Positions 1 through 8,226 of a stretch of DNA of 64,000 nucleotides are shown in pieces. Both the position numbers and the translations under genes were made by a program. This DNA is from Streptomyces roseoviridis (lineage in GTDB: Bacteria > Actinomycetota > Actinomycetes > Streptomycetales > Streptomycetaceae). The stretch spans positions 5,704,001-5,768,000 of the forward strand of contig NZ_BAAAWU010000001.1 in NCBI RefSeq assembly GCF_039535235.1, written 5' to 3'. The notes below the pieces were generated by a model, which had not been told where the DNA came from, did not search any database, and was given only the letters and a program-made list of their open reading frames with translations. Each line of letters begins with the position of its first letter. Positions within the stretch are counted from its first letter, which is position 1.

Positions 1-738
1 AGACCCCCGGACCGGCCGGTCGCCGACGCCGGCCGCGCGGCCGACTTCGAGGCCGTCGACCTGCGGCGCCCCGGCCAGGCGGCGGACCTCCTCGCCCGGA
101 TCGCCGAGCGGTACGGTCGGCTCGACACCCTCGTCAACAACGCCGGCGGCACCCCCTACCGCCGCCTCGGCGACGGCGGCCCCGAACGGCACGCCAGGGT
201 CCTGGAGCTGAACCTCACCGTCCCGCTCACGCTCTCCCTCGCCGCCCACCCGGCCCTGCGCGCCGCCCGCGGCTCCGTCCTGATGATCGGCAGCGTCAGC
301 GGCACCCGCCCCTCCCCGGGCACCGCCGCCTACGGCGCCGCCAAGGCCGGCCTGGAGAACCTCGCCCGCACCATGGCCGTCGAATGGGCCCCCGAGGTCC
401 GCGTCAACACCCTCGTCCTCGGCATGGTCAGGACCGAACGCTCCCACCTGCACTACGGCGACGCGGAGGGAATCGCCGCCGTCGGCCGCACCGTGCCGCT
501 GGGCCGGCTCGCCGAACCCGCCGACGTCGGCGAGGCCGCCGTCTTCCTCGCCTCCGACCGCGCCGCCTACATCTCCGGAGCCTCGCTCCTCGTCCACGGC
601 GGCGGGGAGCGCCCCGCCTTCCTGGCCGCCGCGACCGCCAACAAGCCGCCCGAACCGCCCGAGCGGACCGCGCCGCCCGGGCCCACCCGGCCCACCGGGC
701 CGACCGACCCCGAGGAGAACCGAGATGGGACTGTGTGA
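1..738 (+). CDS. SDR family oxidoreductase, 5'-truncated by window edge
   Basis: NAD(P)-dependent short-chain dehydrogenase/reductase. The open frame runs from base 1 without a start, so the N-terminal glycine-rich NAD-binding motif lies outside the window. What remains shows the LDTLVNNAGG motif that stabilises the Rossmann core (about residue 41 of the visible part), a catalytic Ser in the GSVSG stretch, and the YGAAKAG form of the YxxxK catalytic motif, followed by the usual SDR C-terminal part (YISGASLLVHGGGE). The extreme C-terminus is a Pro/Thr-rich tail of about 40 residues not typical of the family. Its stop overlaps the start of the next SDR gene by 14 nt, so the two are probably co-translated. 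Substrate unknown. Confidence 0.85.
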   Translation, partial: RPPDRPVADAGRAADFEAVDLRRPGQAADLLARIAERYGRLDTLVNNAGGTPYRRLGDGGPERHARVLELNLTVPLTLSLAAHPALRAARGSVLMIGSVSGTRPSPGTAAYGAAKAGLENLARTMAVEWAPEVRVNTLVLGMVRTERSHLHYGDAEGIAAVGRTVPLGRLAEPADVGEAAVFLASDRAAYISGASLLVHGGGERPAFLAAATANKPPEPPERTAPPGPTRPTGPTDPEENRDGTV

Positions 739-1645
739 CGGACGCGTGGTCGTCGTGACCGGCGCCGGCCGCGGCCTCGGCCGCGCCCACGCCCTCGCCT
801 TCGCCGCCGAGGGCGCCCGCGTCGTCGTCAACGACCTCGGCGTCGGACTCGACGGCCGCCCCGGACCCGACAGCCCCGCCGCCCGCGTCGTCGACGAGAT
901 CCGCGCCGGCGGCGGCGCGGCCGTCGCCCACGGCGGCGACATCGCCACCGAGGAGGGCGCCGCCACCCTCCTGCACACCGCCCTCACCGCGTACGGGCGC
1001 CTCGACACCCTCGTCAACAACGCCGGGTTCCTGCGCGACCGGATGCTCGTCAACCTCGGCGAGGACGACTTCGACGCGGTCCTGCGCGTCCATGTGAAGG
1101 GCCACTTCCTGCCGCTGCGGCACGCCGCCGCGCACTGGCGCGCCGAGGCGAAGGCGGGCCGCCCGGTGGCCGCCCGGGTGGTCAACACCACCTCCGGCGC
1201 GGGGCTGCTCGGCAGCGTCGGCCAGGGCAACTACGCGGCGGCCAAGGCCGGGATCGTCGCCCTCACCCTGGTCGCGGCGGCCGAGCTGGGCCGCTACGGC
1301 GTGCAGGTCAACGCCGTGGCCCCGGCCGCCAGGACCCGGATGACCGCACGCGCCTTCGCGGACCTCGCCGCGCTCCCCGAGGACGTCGCGCCGCTGGTGG
1401 TCTGGCTCGGCTCCGCCGCCTCGGCCGGCGTCACCGGCCGCGTCTTCGAGGCCGAGGGCGGCCGGCTCACCGTGATGGAGGGCTGGCGCCCCGGCCCCAC
1501 CGCCGACAAGGGCGCCCGCCACACCCCCGCCGAGGCGGGCGAGACAGCCCTGAAGCTCCTCGCGCGGTCCGAGCCGCCGCGTCCGGTGTACGGGGCGGAG
1601 CCGGTCAGCGGCAGCGCGGCGTCGTCCACTCCAGACGGGTCCTGA
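725..1645 (+). CDS. SDR family oxidoreductase (3-hydroxyacyl-CoA dehydrogenase-like)
   Basis: A 306-residue short-chain dehydrogenase. Near the N-terminus is the cofactor motif TGAGRGLGR; then come NNAG in LDTLVNNAGFLRDRM, a catalytic Ser in NTTSGAGLLG, and YAAAK as the YxxxK motif. The phrasing VVVNDLGVGLDG and NNAGFLRDRMLVNL resembles the SDR domain of peroxisomal-type multifunctional (3R)-hydroxyacyl-CoA dehydrogenases, so a role in acyl-CoA or steroid-like side-chain metabolism is a reasonable inference. The ATG lies inside the end of the preceding SDR gene, which supports an operon. The 3' end overlaps the convergent ankyrin-repeat gene by about 40 nt. The exact substrate is not recognisable. 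Confidence 0.85.
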   Translation: MGLCDGRVVVVTGAGRGLGRAHALAFAAEGARVVVNDLGVGLDGRPGPDSPAARVVDEIRAGGGAAVAHGGDIATEEGAATLLHTALTAYGRLDTLVNNAGFLRDRMLVNLGEDDFDAVLRVHVKGHFLPLRHAAAHWRAEAKAGRPVAARVVNTTSGAGLLGSVGQGNYAAAKAGIVALTLVAAAELGRYGVQVNAVAPAARTRMTARAFADLAALPEDVAPLVVWLGSAASAGVTGRVFEAEGGRLTVMEGWRPGPTADKGARHTPAEAGETALKLLARSEPPRPVYGAEPVSGSAASSTPDGS

Positions 1646-3176
1646 TCCGCGGATCCCGTACGTGTTCGAGGGCGGCCAGGGCCGTCTCGCGCGGCGCGCC
1701 CTCGGGGTCGCCGTCGGCCAGGATCCGGGCCAACGCGCCGACGGCCCGAGGGTCCTGACGGATGGCCAGGCCCCGCGCGGCCTCGGCGGCGGTGTCCGGG
1801 TCCGGATCGGCCAGCCGGGCCGCTAGCGCCTCGCGCACGGCGGGCAGGTCCCCGGGAACCTCGGCGAGCGCGAGCGTGGCCCAGTCCCGCACCCGCGGAT
1901 CGTGATCGCGGCTCAGTCCGACGAGCACCGCCACGGCCTCCCCGTCCCCCGCGGGCACCAGCCCGGTCAAGGACGCGGCCACCTGCCGCCGCACCTCGGG
2001 CTCAAGATGCCCGGCGAACGCGCGCAGCTCGGGCACCACGCCGGAGTCCCCGCACTCCCCGAGCGCGAAGACGACCGCGAGCGCCAGCTCCTTCTCCGCC
2101 GTCTCCTGCTCCGCGAGCCCCGTCCCGCCCGCCGGCCGAGCGTCGGCGTCCGGTGCGGGCCCGCCCGCGGCCGAGGGGGAGAGGGACCCGGACGTCTCCC
2201 GGGCCAGGCGGCGCAGGAGCGGGAGGGCGGACGGCCGCGCGGCGGGCGGGAGGGCGGCGAGGACGCGGGCGGCGAGGGCGCGGCGCAGGGGCTCCGGGCC
2301 GGCGCACCAGGCGGAGGCGGAGGCGAGGACGGTCTCGTCGGCGCGGTCGGCGAGCGCGGCGACGGCCGTGAGCCAGTCGTCCCGGTCGGAGGCGCCGCAG
2401 CGCAGCGCGCGGGCGGCCAGTTCCTCCTCGGTGACCCGGATCCCGAGCGCGCCCTCCAAGAGGGTGGCGACGGCGGCGTGGCTCGTCTGGCGTTCGTCGC
2501 CGCGGCTCGGCGCGCCGTCCTCCCGCAGCAGCTCGACGACCACCGTCACGCCACCGTCCTCGGGCACCCGCCGCACCACCGCCTCGTACGTGTCACCGGT
2601 CCCGCCGCTCTCCACCAGCCCGCGCCGCAGCACCGCCGCCATGTCCACGCCGATCCACCGCCGTGCCTCGGCCAGCGCCTCCGCAAGGCCCTCGCGGTCG
2701 CGGCCCGCGCCGTGGTCGAGCAGCGCGCGGACGACCGAGGCGGAACCGCGGCGCGCGGCGGCCGTCAGCGGGGCGAGCCCGTCGGGGCCCGGCCGGCCGG
2801 GGTCGGCACCGGCCTCCAGCAGGGCCCGCACCACCTCGGTGTGCCCGAGCCGTACCGCCCAGGCCAGGGCGGTGAACCCGTACGCCTCCTCCTGGTCCGG
2901 CTCCGCGCCCGCCGCCAGCAGCGCCCGCACCACCTCCGCGTGACCGCCGCACGCCGCCCCGCACAGCGGCAGGTCCCCGTCGTCCTCGCCGCTCCCGCGC
3001 CCCGGGTCGGCCCCGGCGGCCAGCAGCACCCGCACCGCGACGGGCCGGTTGGCGACGGCCGCGCGGTACAGCGGGGTCTCACCGTGCTCCCGTGCCTCCG
3101 GGTCGGCCCCCTCCCGCAGGGCCCGGACCAGCCCGTCGTCGTCCCCGTCCACCAGCGCGTCGAACACCTTGCTCAT
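1605..3176 (-). CDS. ankyrin-repeat / HEAT-repeat protein
   Basis: A predicted 523-residue cytoplasmic scaffold protein. The start is placed at ATG 3176 (MSKVFDALVDGDDDG) because the upstream in-frame extension is low-complexity Arg/Ala/Gly and overlaps the neighbouring gene. The N-terminal third carries about four ankyrin repeats (for example TPLYRAAVANRPVAVRVLL and TALAWAVRLGHTEVVRALL). The C-terminal half is Ala/Leu-rich with repeated E-VR--VAASL and DPRVRDWATLALAE phrases typical of HEAT/armadillo repeats. No catalytic domain or signal peptide is visible. Such proteins usually mediate protein-protein contacts; no partner can be named. It converges on the upstream SDR operon and overlaps its end by about 40 nt. 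Confidence 0.8.
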   Translation of the reverse strand: MSKVFDALVDGDDDGLVRALREGADPEAREHGETPLYRAAVANRPVAVRVLLAAGADPGRGSGEDDGDLPLCGAACGGHAEVVRALLAAGAEPDQEEAYGFTALAWAVRLGHTEVVRALLEAGADPGRPGPDGLAPLTAAARRGSASVVRALLDHGAGRDREGLAEALAEARRWIGVDMAAVLRRGLVESGGTGDTYEAVVRRVPEDGGVTVVVELLREDGAPSRGDERQTSHAAVATLLEGALGIRVTEEELAARALRCGASDRDDWLTAVAALADRADETVLASASAWCAGPEPLRRALAARVLAALPPAARPSALPLLRRLARETSGSLSPSAAGGPAPDADARPAGGTGLAEQETAEKELALAVVFALGECGDSGVVPELRAFAGHLEPEVRRQVAASLTGLVPAGDGEAVAVLVGLSRDHDPRVRDWATLALAEVPGDLPAVREALAARLADPDPDTAAEAARGLAIRQDPRAVGALARILADGDPEGAPRETALAALEHVRDPRIRTRLEWTTPRCR

Positions 3177-3232
3177 GCGCCGAGCCTCACCCGAGGGGCA
3201 CGAATGGCGCAAATGCATGGCCCGCCGGGCCG

Positions 3233-4069
3233 TTACGGCGCGCACTCCAGGACCGTCCGGCACACCCCGCACCGCGCCCTCACCCGCCGCCCCGGCGCCA
3301 CCCGCAGCCGCTGCCCGCACACCGGGCAGGGGAAGACGCCGTTGGCCGTGGCCCGCGCGCGCCGCCGGGCGATCGGGCCGGCCCCGGCGAGCGGCGGACG
3401 CCGCCAGTCCCGGGCGGCCTCCTCCCGGCCGCGCAGCCACGCCTCGTACGCCACCGCGCTGGTGAACCAGGGCGAGGGGTCCTCGCCGAACACCTCGGCC
3501 CGCTTGGCCAGCACGTAGCCGAACTCCTCCGGCGTCAGATAGCCGAGCTTCTGGCCGGACACGCCGTCCTGCCGGAAGGCGTCCAGGAGCAGCCAGCCCG
3601 CGCCGAGGTAGGTGGTGACGACGTCCGTCAGGATCTCGTTCTCGGCGGTCGTGGGGAAGGCGAGCCCCAGCCGGTGCAGCAGCACATGGGTGACCTCGTG
3701 GGCGAGGGCGGCGCCGATGTCACGGCGATGGGTGCGGAACCGGTCGTTCAGCTCGACGGCGTACCGCGGACCCGCCGTCAGCTCCACGCTCGCGGCGTGC
3801 TCCATGGCGCGGAAGTCCACCACCACCCGCACGTCGGGCAGCCGCAGCTGGCGGACGAGGGCGCGGGCGGCGCGCCGGGCCCCGAGCCGCGGGCCGTCGC
3901 CGGTGTCGTCCACGTCGTCCACCAGCACGTCCGCCGCCGCGACGCTCGTGTCGTAGCGGTGTACGCCATCGGGGGAGAGACGCCGGTAGAGCGCGGCGAT
4001 CGAGGCACGGACCGTGTCGAGGTGCGGGAAACCGCGCACGACCCGGAAGACTTCATCGCTGTGCGCCAT
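3233..4069 (-). CDS. putative zinc metalloprotease-like protein with C-terminal zinc ribbon
   Basis: A 278-residue protein, start taken at ATG 4069 (MAHSDEVFRV). It contains HEVTH, a gluzincin/zincin zinc-binding HExxH motif, in GAALAHEVTHVLLHRLG, and a later ENEILTD segment that could supply the third ligand as in ExxxD-type gluzincins. The C-terminus has CPVCGQ and CGVC about 20 residues apart, the four cysteines of a small zinc ribbon. There is no signal peptide, so it is probably cytoplasmic. Similar actinobacterial proteins are generally uncharacterised. Protease activity is inferred from the motif alone. It lies 56 nt before the ankyrin gene on the same strand and may share its transcript. 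Confidence 0.7.
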   Translation of the reverse strand: MAHSDEVFRVVRGFPHLDTVRASIAALYRRLSPDGVHRYDTSVAAADVLVDDVDDTGDGPRLGARRAARALVRQLRLPDVRVVVDFRAMEHAASVELTAGPRYAVELNDRFRTHRRDIGAALAHEVTHVLLHRLGLAFPTTAENEILTDVVTTYLGAGWLLLDAFRQDGVSGQKLGYLTPEEFGYVLAKRAEVFGEDPSPWFTSAVAYEAWLRGREEAARDWRRPPLAGAGPIARRRARATANGVFPCPVCGQRLRVAPGRRVRARCGVCRTVLECAP

Positions 4070-4232
4070 GCCGGACCACCCCCCGTGCCCCAGGGTACGG
4101 GCGCCTTCCCACGTCCCCCGTCTGGCCGAAAAGGCCACCTTGTGACCCCTGTCGGGCGCTCCCCATAATCCGGACCAAGTCTTGACGGGCGCATGCCATC
4201 AAGGTCAACCCCCCATGAAAGAAGGCCGTCGC

Positions 4233-5018
4233 ATGAAGAAGAACAGACTGGTTCGCGCACTGCAGAAACTCGCCGCGGCCGGCGCGGTCGTCCTCGCCGC
4301 CGTCAGCCTCCAGCCCACCACCACCGCCTCGGCCGCCCCGGCGCCCGTCGTCGGCGGCACCCGCGCCGCCCAGGGAGAGTTCCCCTGGATGGTCAGGCTC
4401 TCGATGGGCTGCGGCGGCTCCCTGATCACCCCTCAGGTCGTCCTCACCGCCGCGCACTGCGTGAGCGGCTCCGGCGCCAACACCAGCATCACCGCCACCG
4501 CCGGAGTCGTGGACCTCCAGTCCAGCAGCGCCATCAAGGTCCGGTCGACCAAGGTCTACCAGGCCCCCGGCTACAACGGGCAGGGCAAGGACTGGGCCCT
4601 CATCAAGCTCGCCTCGCCGATCACCAGCCTGCCCAACCTGAAGATCGCCGAGACCACCGCGTACAACAGCGGCACCTTCACCGTCGCCGGCTGGGGCGCC
4701 ACCCGCGAGGGCGGCTCGCAGCAGCGCTACCTGCTCAAGGCCACCGTCCCGTTCGTCTCCGACGCCGACTGCCAGGCCGCGTACGGCTCCGACCTCGTCC
4801 CCGGCGAGGAGATCTGCGCCGGCTACAACCAGGGCGGCGTCGACACCTGCCAGGGCGACTCCGGCGGCCCGATGTTCCGCAAGGACAACGCCGGCGCCTG
4901 GGTCCAGGTCGGCATCGTGAGCTGGGGCTACGGCTGCGCCCGGGCCGGCTACCCCGGCGTCTACACCGAGGTCTCCACCTTCGCCTCCGCCATCAAGTCG
5001 GCCGCGGCGACACTCTGA
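4233..5018 (+). CDS. sprT: secreted trypsin (Streptomyces griseus trypsin type)
   Basis: Extracellular serine endopeptidase of family S1 cleaving after Arg/Lys. The 261-residue preproprotein has a basic n-region (MKKNRL), a hydrophobic core and an Ala-x-Ala signal cleavage region (TASAAP). The mature enzyme starts at the classical VVGGT. The catalytic triad is visible as TAAHC (His), KDWALIKL (Asp) and CQGDSGGP (Ser); three disulfide cysteine pairs and the VSWGYGCA primary-pocket region match S. griseus trypsin almost throughout. ATG 4233 is preferred over ATG 4215 because AAAGAAGG (4218-4225) sits 7 nt before it and the S. griseus precursor starts similarly. A perfect 32-nt palindrome follows the stop. 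In streptomycetes this protease processes extracellular zymogens around aerial growth (family knowledge). Confidence 0.95.
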   Translation: MKKNRLVRALQKLAAAGAVVLAAVSLQPTTTASAAPAPVVGGTRAAQGEFPWMVRLSMGCGGSLITPQVVLTAAHCVSGSGANTSITATAGVVDLQSSSAIKVRSTKVYQAPGYNGQGKDWALIKLASPITSLPNLKIAETTAYNSGTFTVAGWGATREGGSQQRYLLKATVPFVSDADCQAAYGSDLVPGEEICAGYNQGGVDTCQGDSGGPMFRKDNAGAWVQVGIVSWGYGCARAGYPGVYTEVSTFASAIKSAAATL

Positions 5019-5058
5019 CCGCGAGAACGCACGACGCTCCGACCACGCGAGCGGCACC

Positions 5059-5090
5059 AGGTGCCCGGGGCCGGCCGGCCCCGGGCACCT
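5059..5090. terminator. palindromic bidirectional terminator
   Basis: A perfect GC-only palindrome centred at about 5074/5075 (half-site starting AGGTGCCCGGGG) lies between the convergent trypsin and GH35 genes. There is no T-run on either side, which is usual for streptomycete intrinsic terminators. Confidence 0.7.
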
Positions 5091-5096
5091 CCCCGC

Positions 5097-6851
5097 TCAG
5101 GCCAGTTCCACCGCGCCCCCCGCACCGCCCTCCAGCTCCAGGACCCACACCTCGTTCGCGCCCTCCCGCAGCACCGGACCCGGCACGAACAGCGACTCCT
5201 GCGGGCCCGCGTTCCAGTAGCGGCCCAGACAGAAGCCGTTGACCCACACGAAGCCCCGCGTCCAGCCGGGCAGCCGCAACGACGCGTCGCCCGGGGAGGG
5301 AACCGCCACCGACACCCGGTGGAGCCCCGGCCCGGCGCCACCGGGCACGGGACCGCACGGCACCTTCGCCACCGCCTCCGCCTCGAAGGCGTCCAGCCGC
5401 AGGCCACGCGCCCGTACCCCGTGCAGATACTGCCGCTCGTGCCGCACCCCGCCCGTGATCCCCTTCGGCTCCGCCAGCCGCGGCCCGTAGTTGACCCGCC
5501 CCAGCGACTCCACCCACAGCTCCACCACGGCCGGCCCGGCCACCGGCTCCGCGAGCTCCGCCTCCTCCGTGTCGAGGACCCCGGCCGGCACCCCGTCCAC
5601 GTACACCGTCGCCCGGTCCCGCAGCCCCGACACCACCAGCGGATACGGCTGCCGCGGACCCGGCACCTCCACCCGGTAGCGGACCAGGCCCCGGTCCACC
5701 CCGAGCTCCTCGAAGGACGGCGGCAGCGGCGCGCTCCGCTCCTCGTCGCCCAGCACCTCCAGGACCTCCCCGAGCGGCGCCCAGCCCTCCACGACACCCG
5801 CCGCCGGCGCCCCGATCCGTACCGGCGGCTCCGGAACCTCCGGCAGCGGCCCCCGCGCGTACCCGGCCAGCACCTCACGGAACCGCCAGAACTTCTCCGT
5901 CGGCAGCCCCGCCTCGTCGACCGGCGCGTCATAGTCGTACGAAGTCACCGTCGGCCGCAGCTCGCCCCCGTGCAGCCGCCCCGCCCGGTTCGCCCCCGCC
6001 CACCCGGCGAAGTTCGTCCCCCCGTGCGCCATGTACACGTTGACCGACGCCCCGCACTCCAGGATCTCCCGCAGCGCCGCCGCCGCGTCCACCGCGTCCC
6101 GCCCCACGTGCTCCCGCCCCCAGTGGTCGAACCAGCCGCACCAGAACTCCATGCACATCAGCGGCCCCCGGGGCTGATGCCGGCGCAGCACCTCGAACGC
6201 CTCACGCGCCCCCGAACCGAAGTTCGCCGTCGCGAGCACCCCCGGCACCGAACCGCCCGTCAGCATGTGGTCCTCCGGACCGTCCGAGGTGAACAGCGGC
6301 ACCTCCACCCCGCACGCCACCAGCAGGTCCGCCATGCGCCGCAGATAACCCGCGTCCGTGCCGTAACTGCCGTACTCGTTCTCCACCTGCACCATCACCA
6401 CCGGACCGCCCCGCCCGATCTGCCGCTCCACCACCTGCGGAAGCAGCCGCCCGAACCAGCGCTCCACGTGCCCCAGGTACTCCGCGTCGTCCGTCCGCAC
6501 CCGCCGCCCGAGCCGCCCCGTCAGCCAGTGCGGAAGCCCCCCGTTCTCCCACTCGGCACAGATGTACGGCCCCGGCCGCACGATCGCCCACATCCCCGCC
6601 CGCGCCACCGCGTCCAGGAACCGGCCGAGCGCCCCCACGTCCCCGTACCGGCCCGGCTCCGGCTCGTACAGATTCCACGGCACGTACGTCTCGGCACAGT
6701 TGAGGCCCATCGCCCGCAGCATCCCGAGCCGGTGGTCCCACTGCTCCTCGTGCACCCGGAAGTAGTGCAGCGCCCCCGACAGCAGCCGCACCGGCCCGCC
6801 GTCCAGGAGAAAGTCCTCGTCACCCACCACGAACTGGCTGAACTCGCTCAT
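5097..6851 (-). CDS. GH35 family beta-galactosidase
   Basis: Glycoside hydrolase family 35 retaining enzyme, predicted to hydrolyse terminal beta-galactosides. The 584-residue protein starts at ATG 6851 (MSEFSQF), behind the purine-rich GAGGGTGAGG. The N-terminal TIM barrel shows the family phrases SGALHYFRV, GLNCAETYVPWNLYEP and RPGPYICAEW. The acid/base Glu is in VENEYGSYG (E159) and the nucleophile is expected in MEFWCGWFDHWG (E235). The C-terminal part carries the beta-sandwich domains (YPLVVSGLRDRATVYV, GFVWVNGFCLGRYWN). There is no signal peptide, so it is probably cytoplasmic. It is transcribed divergently from an AraC-type regulator 95 nt away, the likely local regulator responding to a galactoside. 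Confidence 0.92.
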   Translation of the reverse strand: MSEFSQFVVGDEDFLLDGGPVRLLSGALHYFRVHEEQWDHRLGMLRAMGLNCAETYVPWNLYEPEPGRYGDVGALGRFLDAVARAGMWAIVRPGPYICAEWENGGLPHWLTGRLGRRVRTDDAEYLGHVERWFGRLLPQVVERQIGRGGPVVMVQVENEYGSYGTDAGYLRRMADLLVACGVEVPLFTSDGPEDHMLTGGSVPGVLATANFGSGAREAFEVLRRHQPRGPLMCMEFWCGWFDHWGREHVGRDAVDAAAALREILECGASVNVYMAHGGTNFAGWAGANRAGRLHGGELRPTVTSYDYDAPVDEAGLPTEKFWRFREVLAGYARGPLPEVPEPPVRIGAPAAGVVEGWAPLGEVLEVLGDEERSAPLPPSFEELGVDRGLVRYRVEVPGPRQPYPLVVSGLRDRATVYVDGVPAGVLDTEEAELAEPVAGPAVVELWVESLGRVNYGPRLAEPKGITGGVRHERQYLHGVRARGLRLDAFEAEAVAKVPCGPVPGGAGPGLHRVSVAVPSPGDASLRLPGWTRGFVWVNGFCLGRYWNAGPQESLFVPGPVLREGANEVWVLELEGGAGGAVELA

Positions 6852-6946
6852 GCGCCTCACCCTCACCCTCTGGCGGCGGACCGGTCCATGGACAAAGATC
6901 GTGGCGGTTTGGACGTTCAGATCGAGGTCGGGAAGGCGGTCGCGCC
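6852..6946. promoter_or_regulatory. divergent promoter region, GH35 / AraC regulator
   Basis: A 95-nt divergent intergenic region. It holds the palindrome GTCCATGGAC (6885-6894) flanked by ACAAAG, and a CTCACCCT direct duplication that forms the purine-rich ribosome site of the GH35 gene on the minus strand. By position the palindrome is a candidate binding site for the adjacent AraC protein. No clear -35/-10 pair can be read. Confidence 0.4.
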
Positions 6947-7834
6947 GTGTATCACACCTGGATGCGCTACTTCACGCCCGGACCCGTCCACCACCGCCTC
7001 GGCCTGGTCTGCCTCGGCGTCGGGCTCCAGCACGGCGCCCTGCCCACCGTCGGCCCGCGCACCCTCGACCACCACGTCGCCGTCGTCGTCAGCTCCGGCG
7101 GCGGCTGGTACCGGGGCCCCGACGGCCGCCGCACCACCGTCACCGCACCCGCCCTGATCTGGCTCACCCCCGGCGTACCCCACCACTACTCCGCCGACCC
7201 CGGCACCGGCTGGGACGAGTCCTTCGTCGACTTCTCCGGACCCGCCACCGCCACCTACACCGAACTCGGCTACATCGAACCCGACCGGCCCGTCGTCCCC
7301 CTCGCCGACGCGGCCCCCGCCCGGGCCGCCATCGCCCGCATCGCCCGCGCCGCCCGCCCCGGCAACCCCCTCCTGGAGGTCGAGACCGGCGCCGCCGTCC
7401 ACGAACTCCTCGTCGCCCTGCGCCGCGCCCGCGCCGACACCAACGCCGACGGCGACCCCGTCCTCGCCGCCCTCGCCCGCGACGCCTTCACCCGGCTGAC
7501 CGTCGCCGAACACGCCGCCCGGCACGGCATGACCGCCGCCGAACTGCGCACCGCCGTCCGCCGCGCGGCCGGCTGCAGCCCCAAGGACTACCTCCTGACC
7601 GTCCGCCTCGGCCGCGCCAAGGAACTCCTCGCCGGCACCGACCTGCCGGTCGCCGCCGTCGCCCGCCGCGTCGGCTACGACGACCCCGCCTACTTCTCCC
7701 GGCTCTTCACCCGCCGGGTCGGCACCGCCCCCATCCGCTTCCGCGAACAGCAGGGCAGGAGCGTGCCCGGCGGCTGGAGCCACACCGTTCCGGATCCCGA
7801 ACACCCCCCGACGATCGTCACCGGATCCGGATAG
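6947..7834 (+). CDS. AraC family transcriptional regulator
   Basis: A 295-residue sugar-responsive regulator. The N-terminal about 170 residues form an AraC-type ligand-binding cupin (WLTPGVPHHYSADPGTGWDESFVDFSG). The C-terminal about 100 residues carry the double helix-turn-helix: LTVAEHAARHGMTAAELR followed by AGCSPKDYLLTVRLGRAKELLAGTDLPVAAVARRVGYDDPAYFSRLFTRRVG (shown here as the family signature; positions about 185-265), including the YF-R-F---G motif. The GTG at 6947 has GGAAGG 10 nt upstream; ATG 6962 is an alternative start. Divergent from the GH35 gene, which it probably activates in response to a galactoside. Confidence 0.88.
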   Translation: MYHTWMRYFTPGPVHHRLGLVCLGVGLQHGALPTVGPRTLDHHVAVVVSSGGGWYRGPDGRRTTVTAPALIWLTPGVPHHYSADPGTGWDESFVDFSGPATATYTELGYIEPDRPVVPLADAAPARAAIARIARAARPGNPLLEVETGAAVHELLVALRRARADTNADGDPVLAALARDAFTRLTVAEHAARHGMTAAELRTAVRRAAGCSPKDYLLTVRLGRAKELLAGTDLPVAAVARRVGYDDPAYFSRLFTRRVGTAPIRFREQQGRSVPGGWSHTVPDPEHPPTIVTGSG

Positions 7835-7837
7835 GCT
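7832..7837 (+). promoter_or_regulatory. -10 element of chorismate mutase gene (leaderless)
   Basis: TAGGCT ends 8 nt before ATG 7846, with no Shine-Dalgarno sequence in between. Transcription would begin at or next to the start codon. The element overlaps the stop codon of the AraC gene. Confidence 0.5.
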
Positions 7838-7845
7838 CGCTGCTC

Positions 7846-8226
7846 ATGAGCGAGATCGACGAGTCCGTACGGGCCGAGCTGACCCGACTGCGCGAGAGCA
7901 TCGACAACATCGACGCGGCGGTGGTCCACATGCTCGCCGAGCGCTTCAAGTGCACCCAGCAGGTCGGCGTCCTCAAGGCCGAGCACCACCTGCCGCCCGC
8001 CGACCCGGCCCGCGAAGCCCGCCAGATCGCCCGGCTGCGGCAGCTCGCGGAGAACGCGAAACTGGACCCGGCGTTCGCGGAGAAGCTGCTGAGCTTCATC
8101 ATCGCGGAGGTGATCCGCCACCACGAGACCATCGCCGACGGCGCGGTGGCGGACGGCGCGGTCGCGGACGGCGCGGTCGCGGAGGGAACGCCCACCGACC
8201 GGACGCTCACGGACGGAGCCCGCTGA
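7846..8226 (+). CDS. chorismate mutase (AroQ type)
   Basis: All-helical AroQ-class chorismate mutase converting chorismate to prephenate, the committed step to Phe and Tyr. The 126-residue protein opens with LTRLRESIDNIDAAVVHMLAERFKC, which carries the active-site Arg and the D--------ER pattern; VGVLKAEHHLPPADPAREARQ holds the active-site Lys and second Arg region; a third helix follows (FAEKLLSFIIAEVIRHHE). The C-terminus is unusual: three perfect-to-near-perfect 15-bp repeats (8137-8181) encode ADGAV copies, making a disordered tail of about 28 residues. Its stop overlaps the ATG of the asparaginase gene (TGATG), so the two are translationally coupled. Confidence 0.9.
   Translation: MSEIDESVRAELTRLRESIDNIDAAVVHMLAERFKCTQQVGVLKAEHHLPPADPAREARQIARLRQLAENAKLDPAFAEKLLSFIIAEVIRHHETIADGAVADGAVADGAVAEGTPTDRTLTDGAR

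Noticed and set aside
4182..4232. Upstream starts of the trypsin gene and TTGACG as its -35
   Set aside because: The first in-frame codon lies inside TTGACG, the ribosome site favours ATG 4233, and no -10 lies at the right distance.
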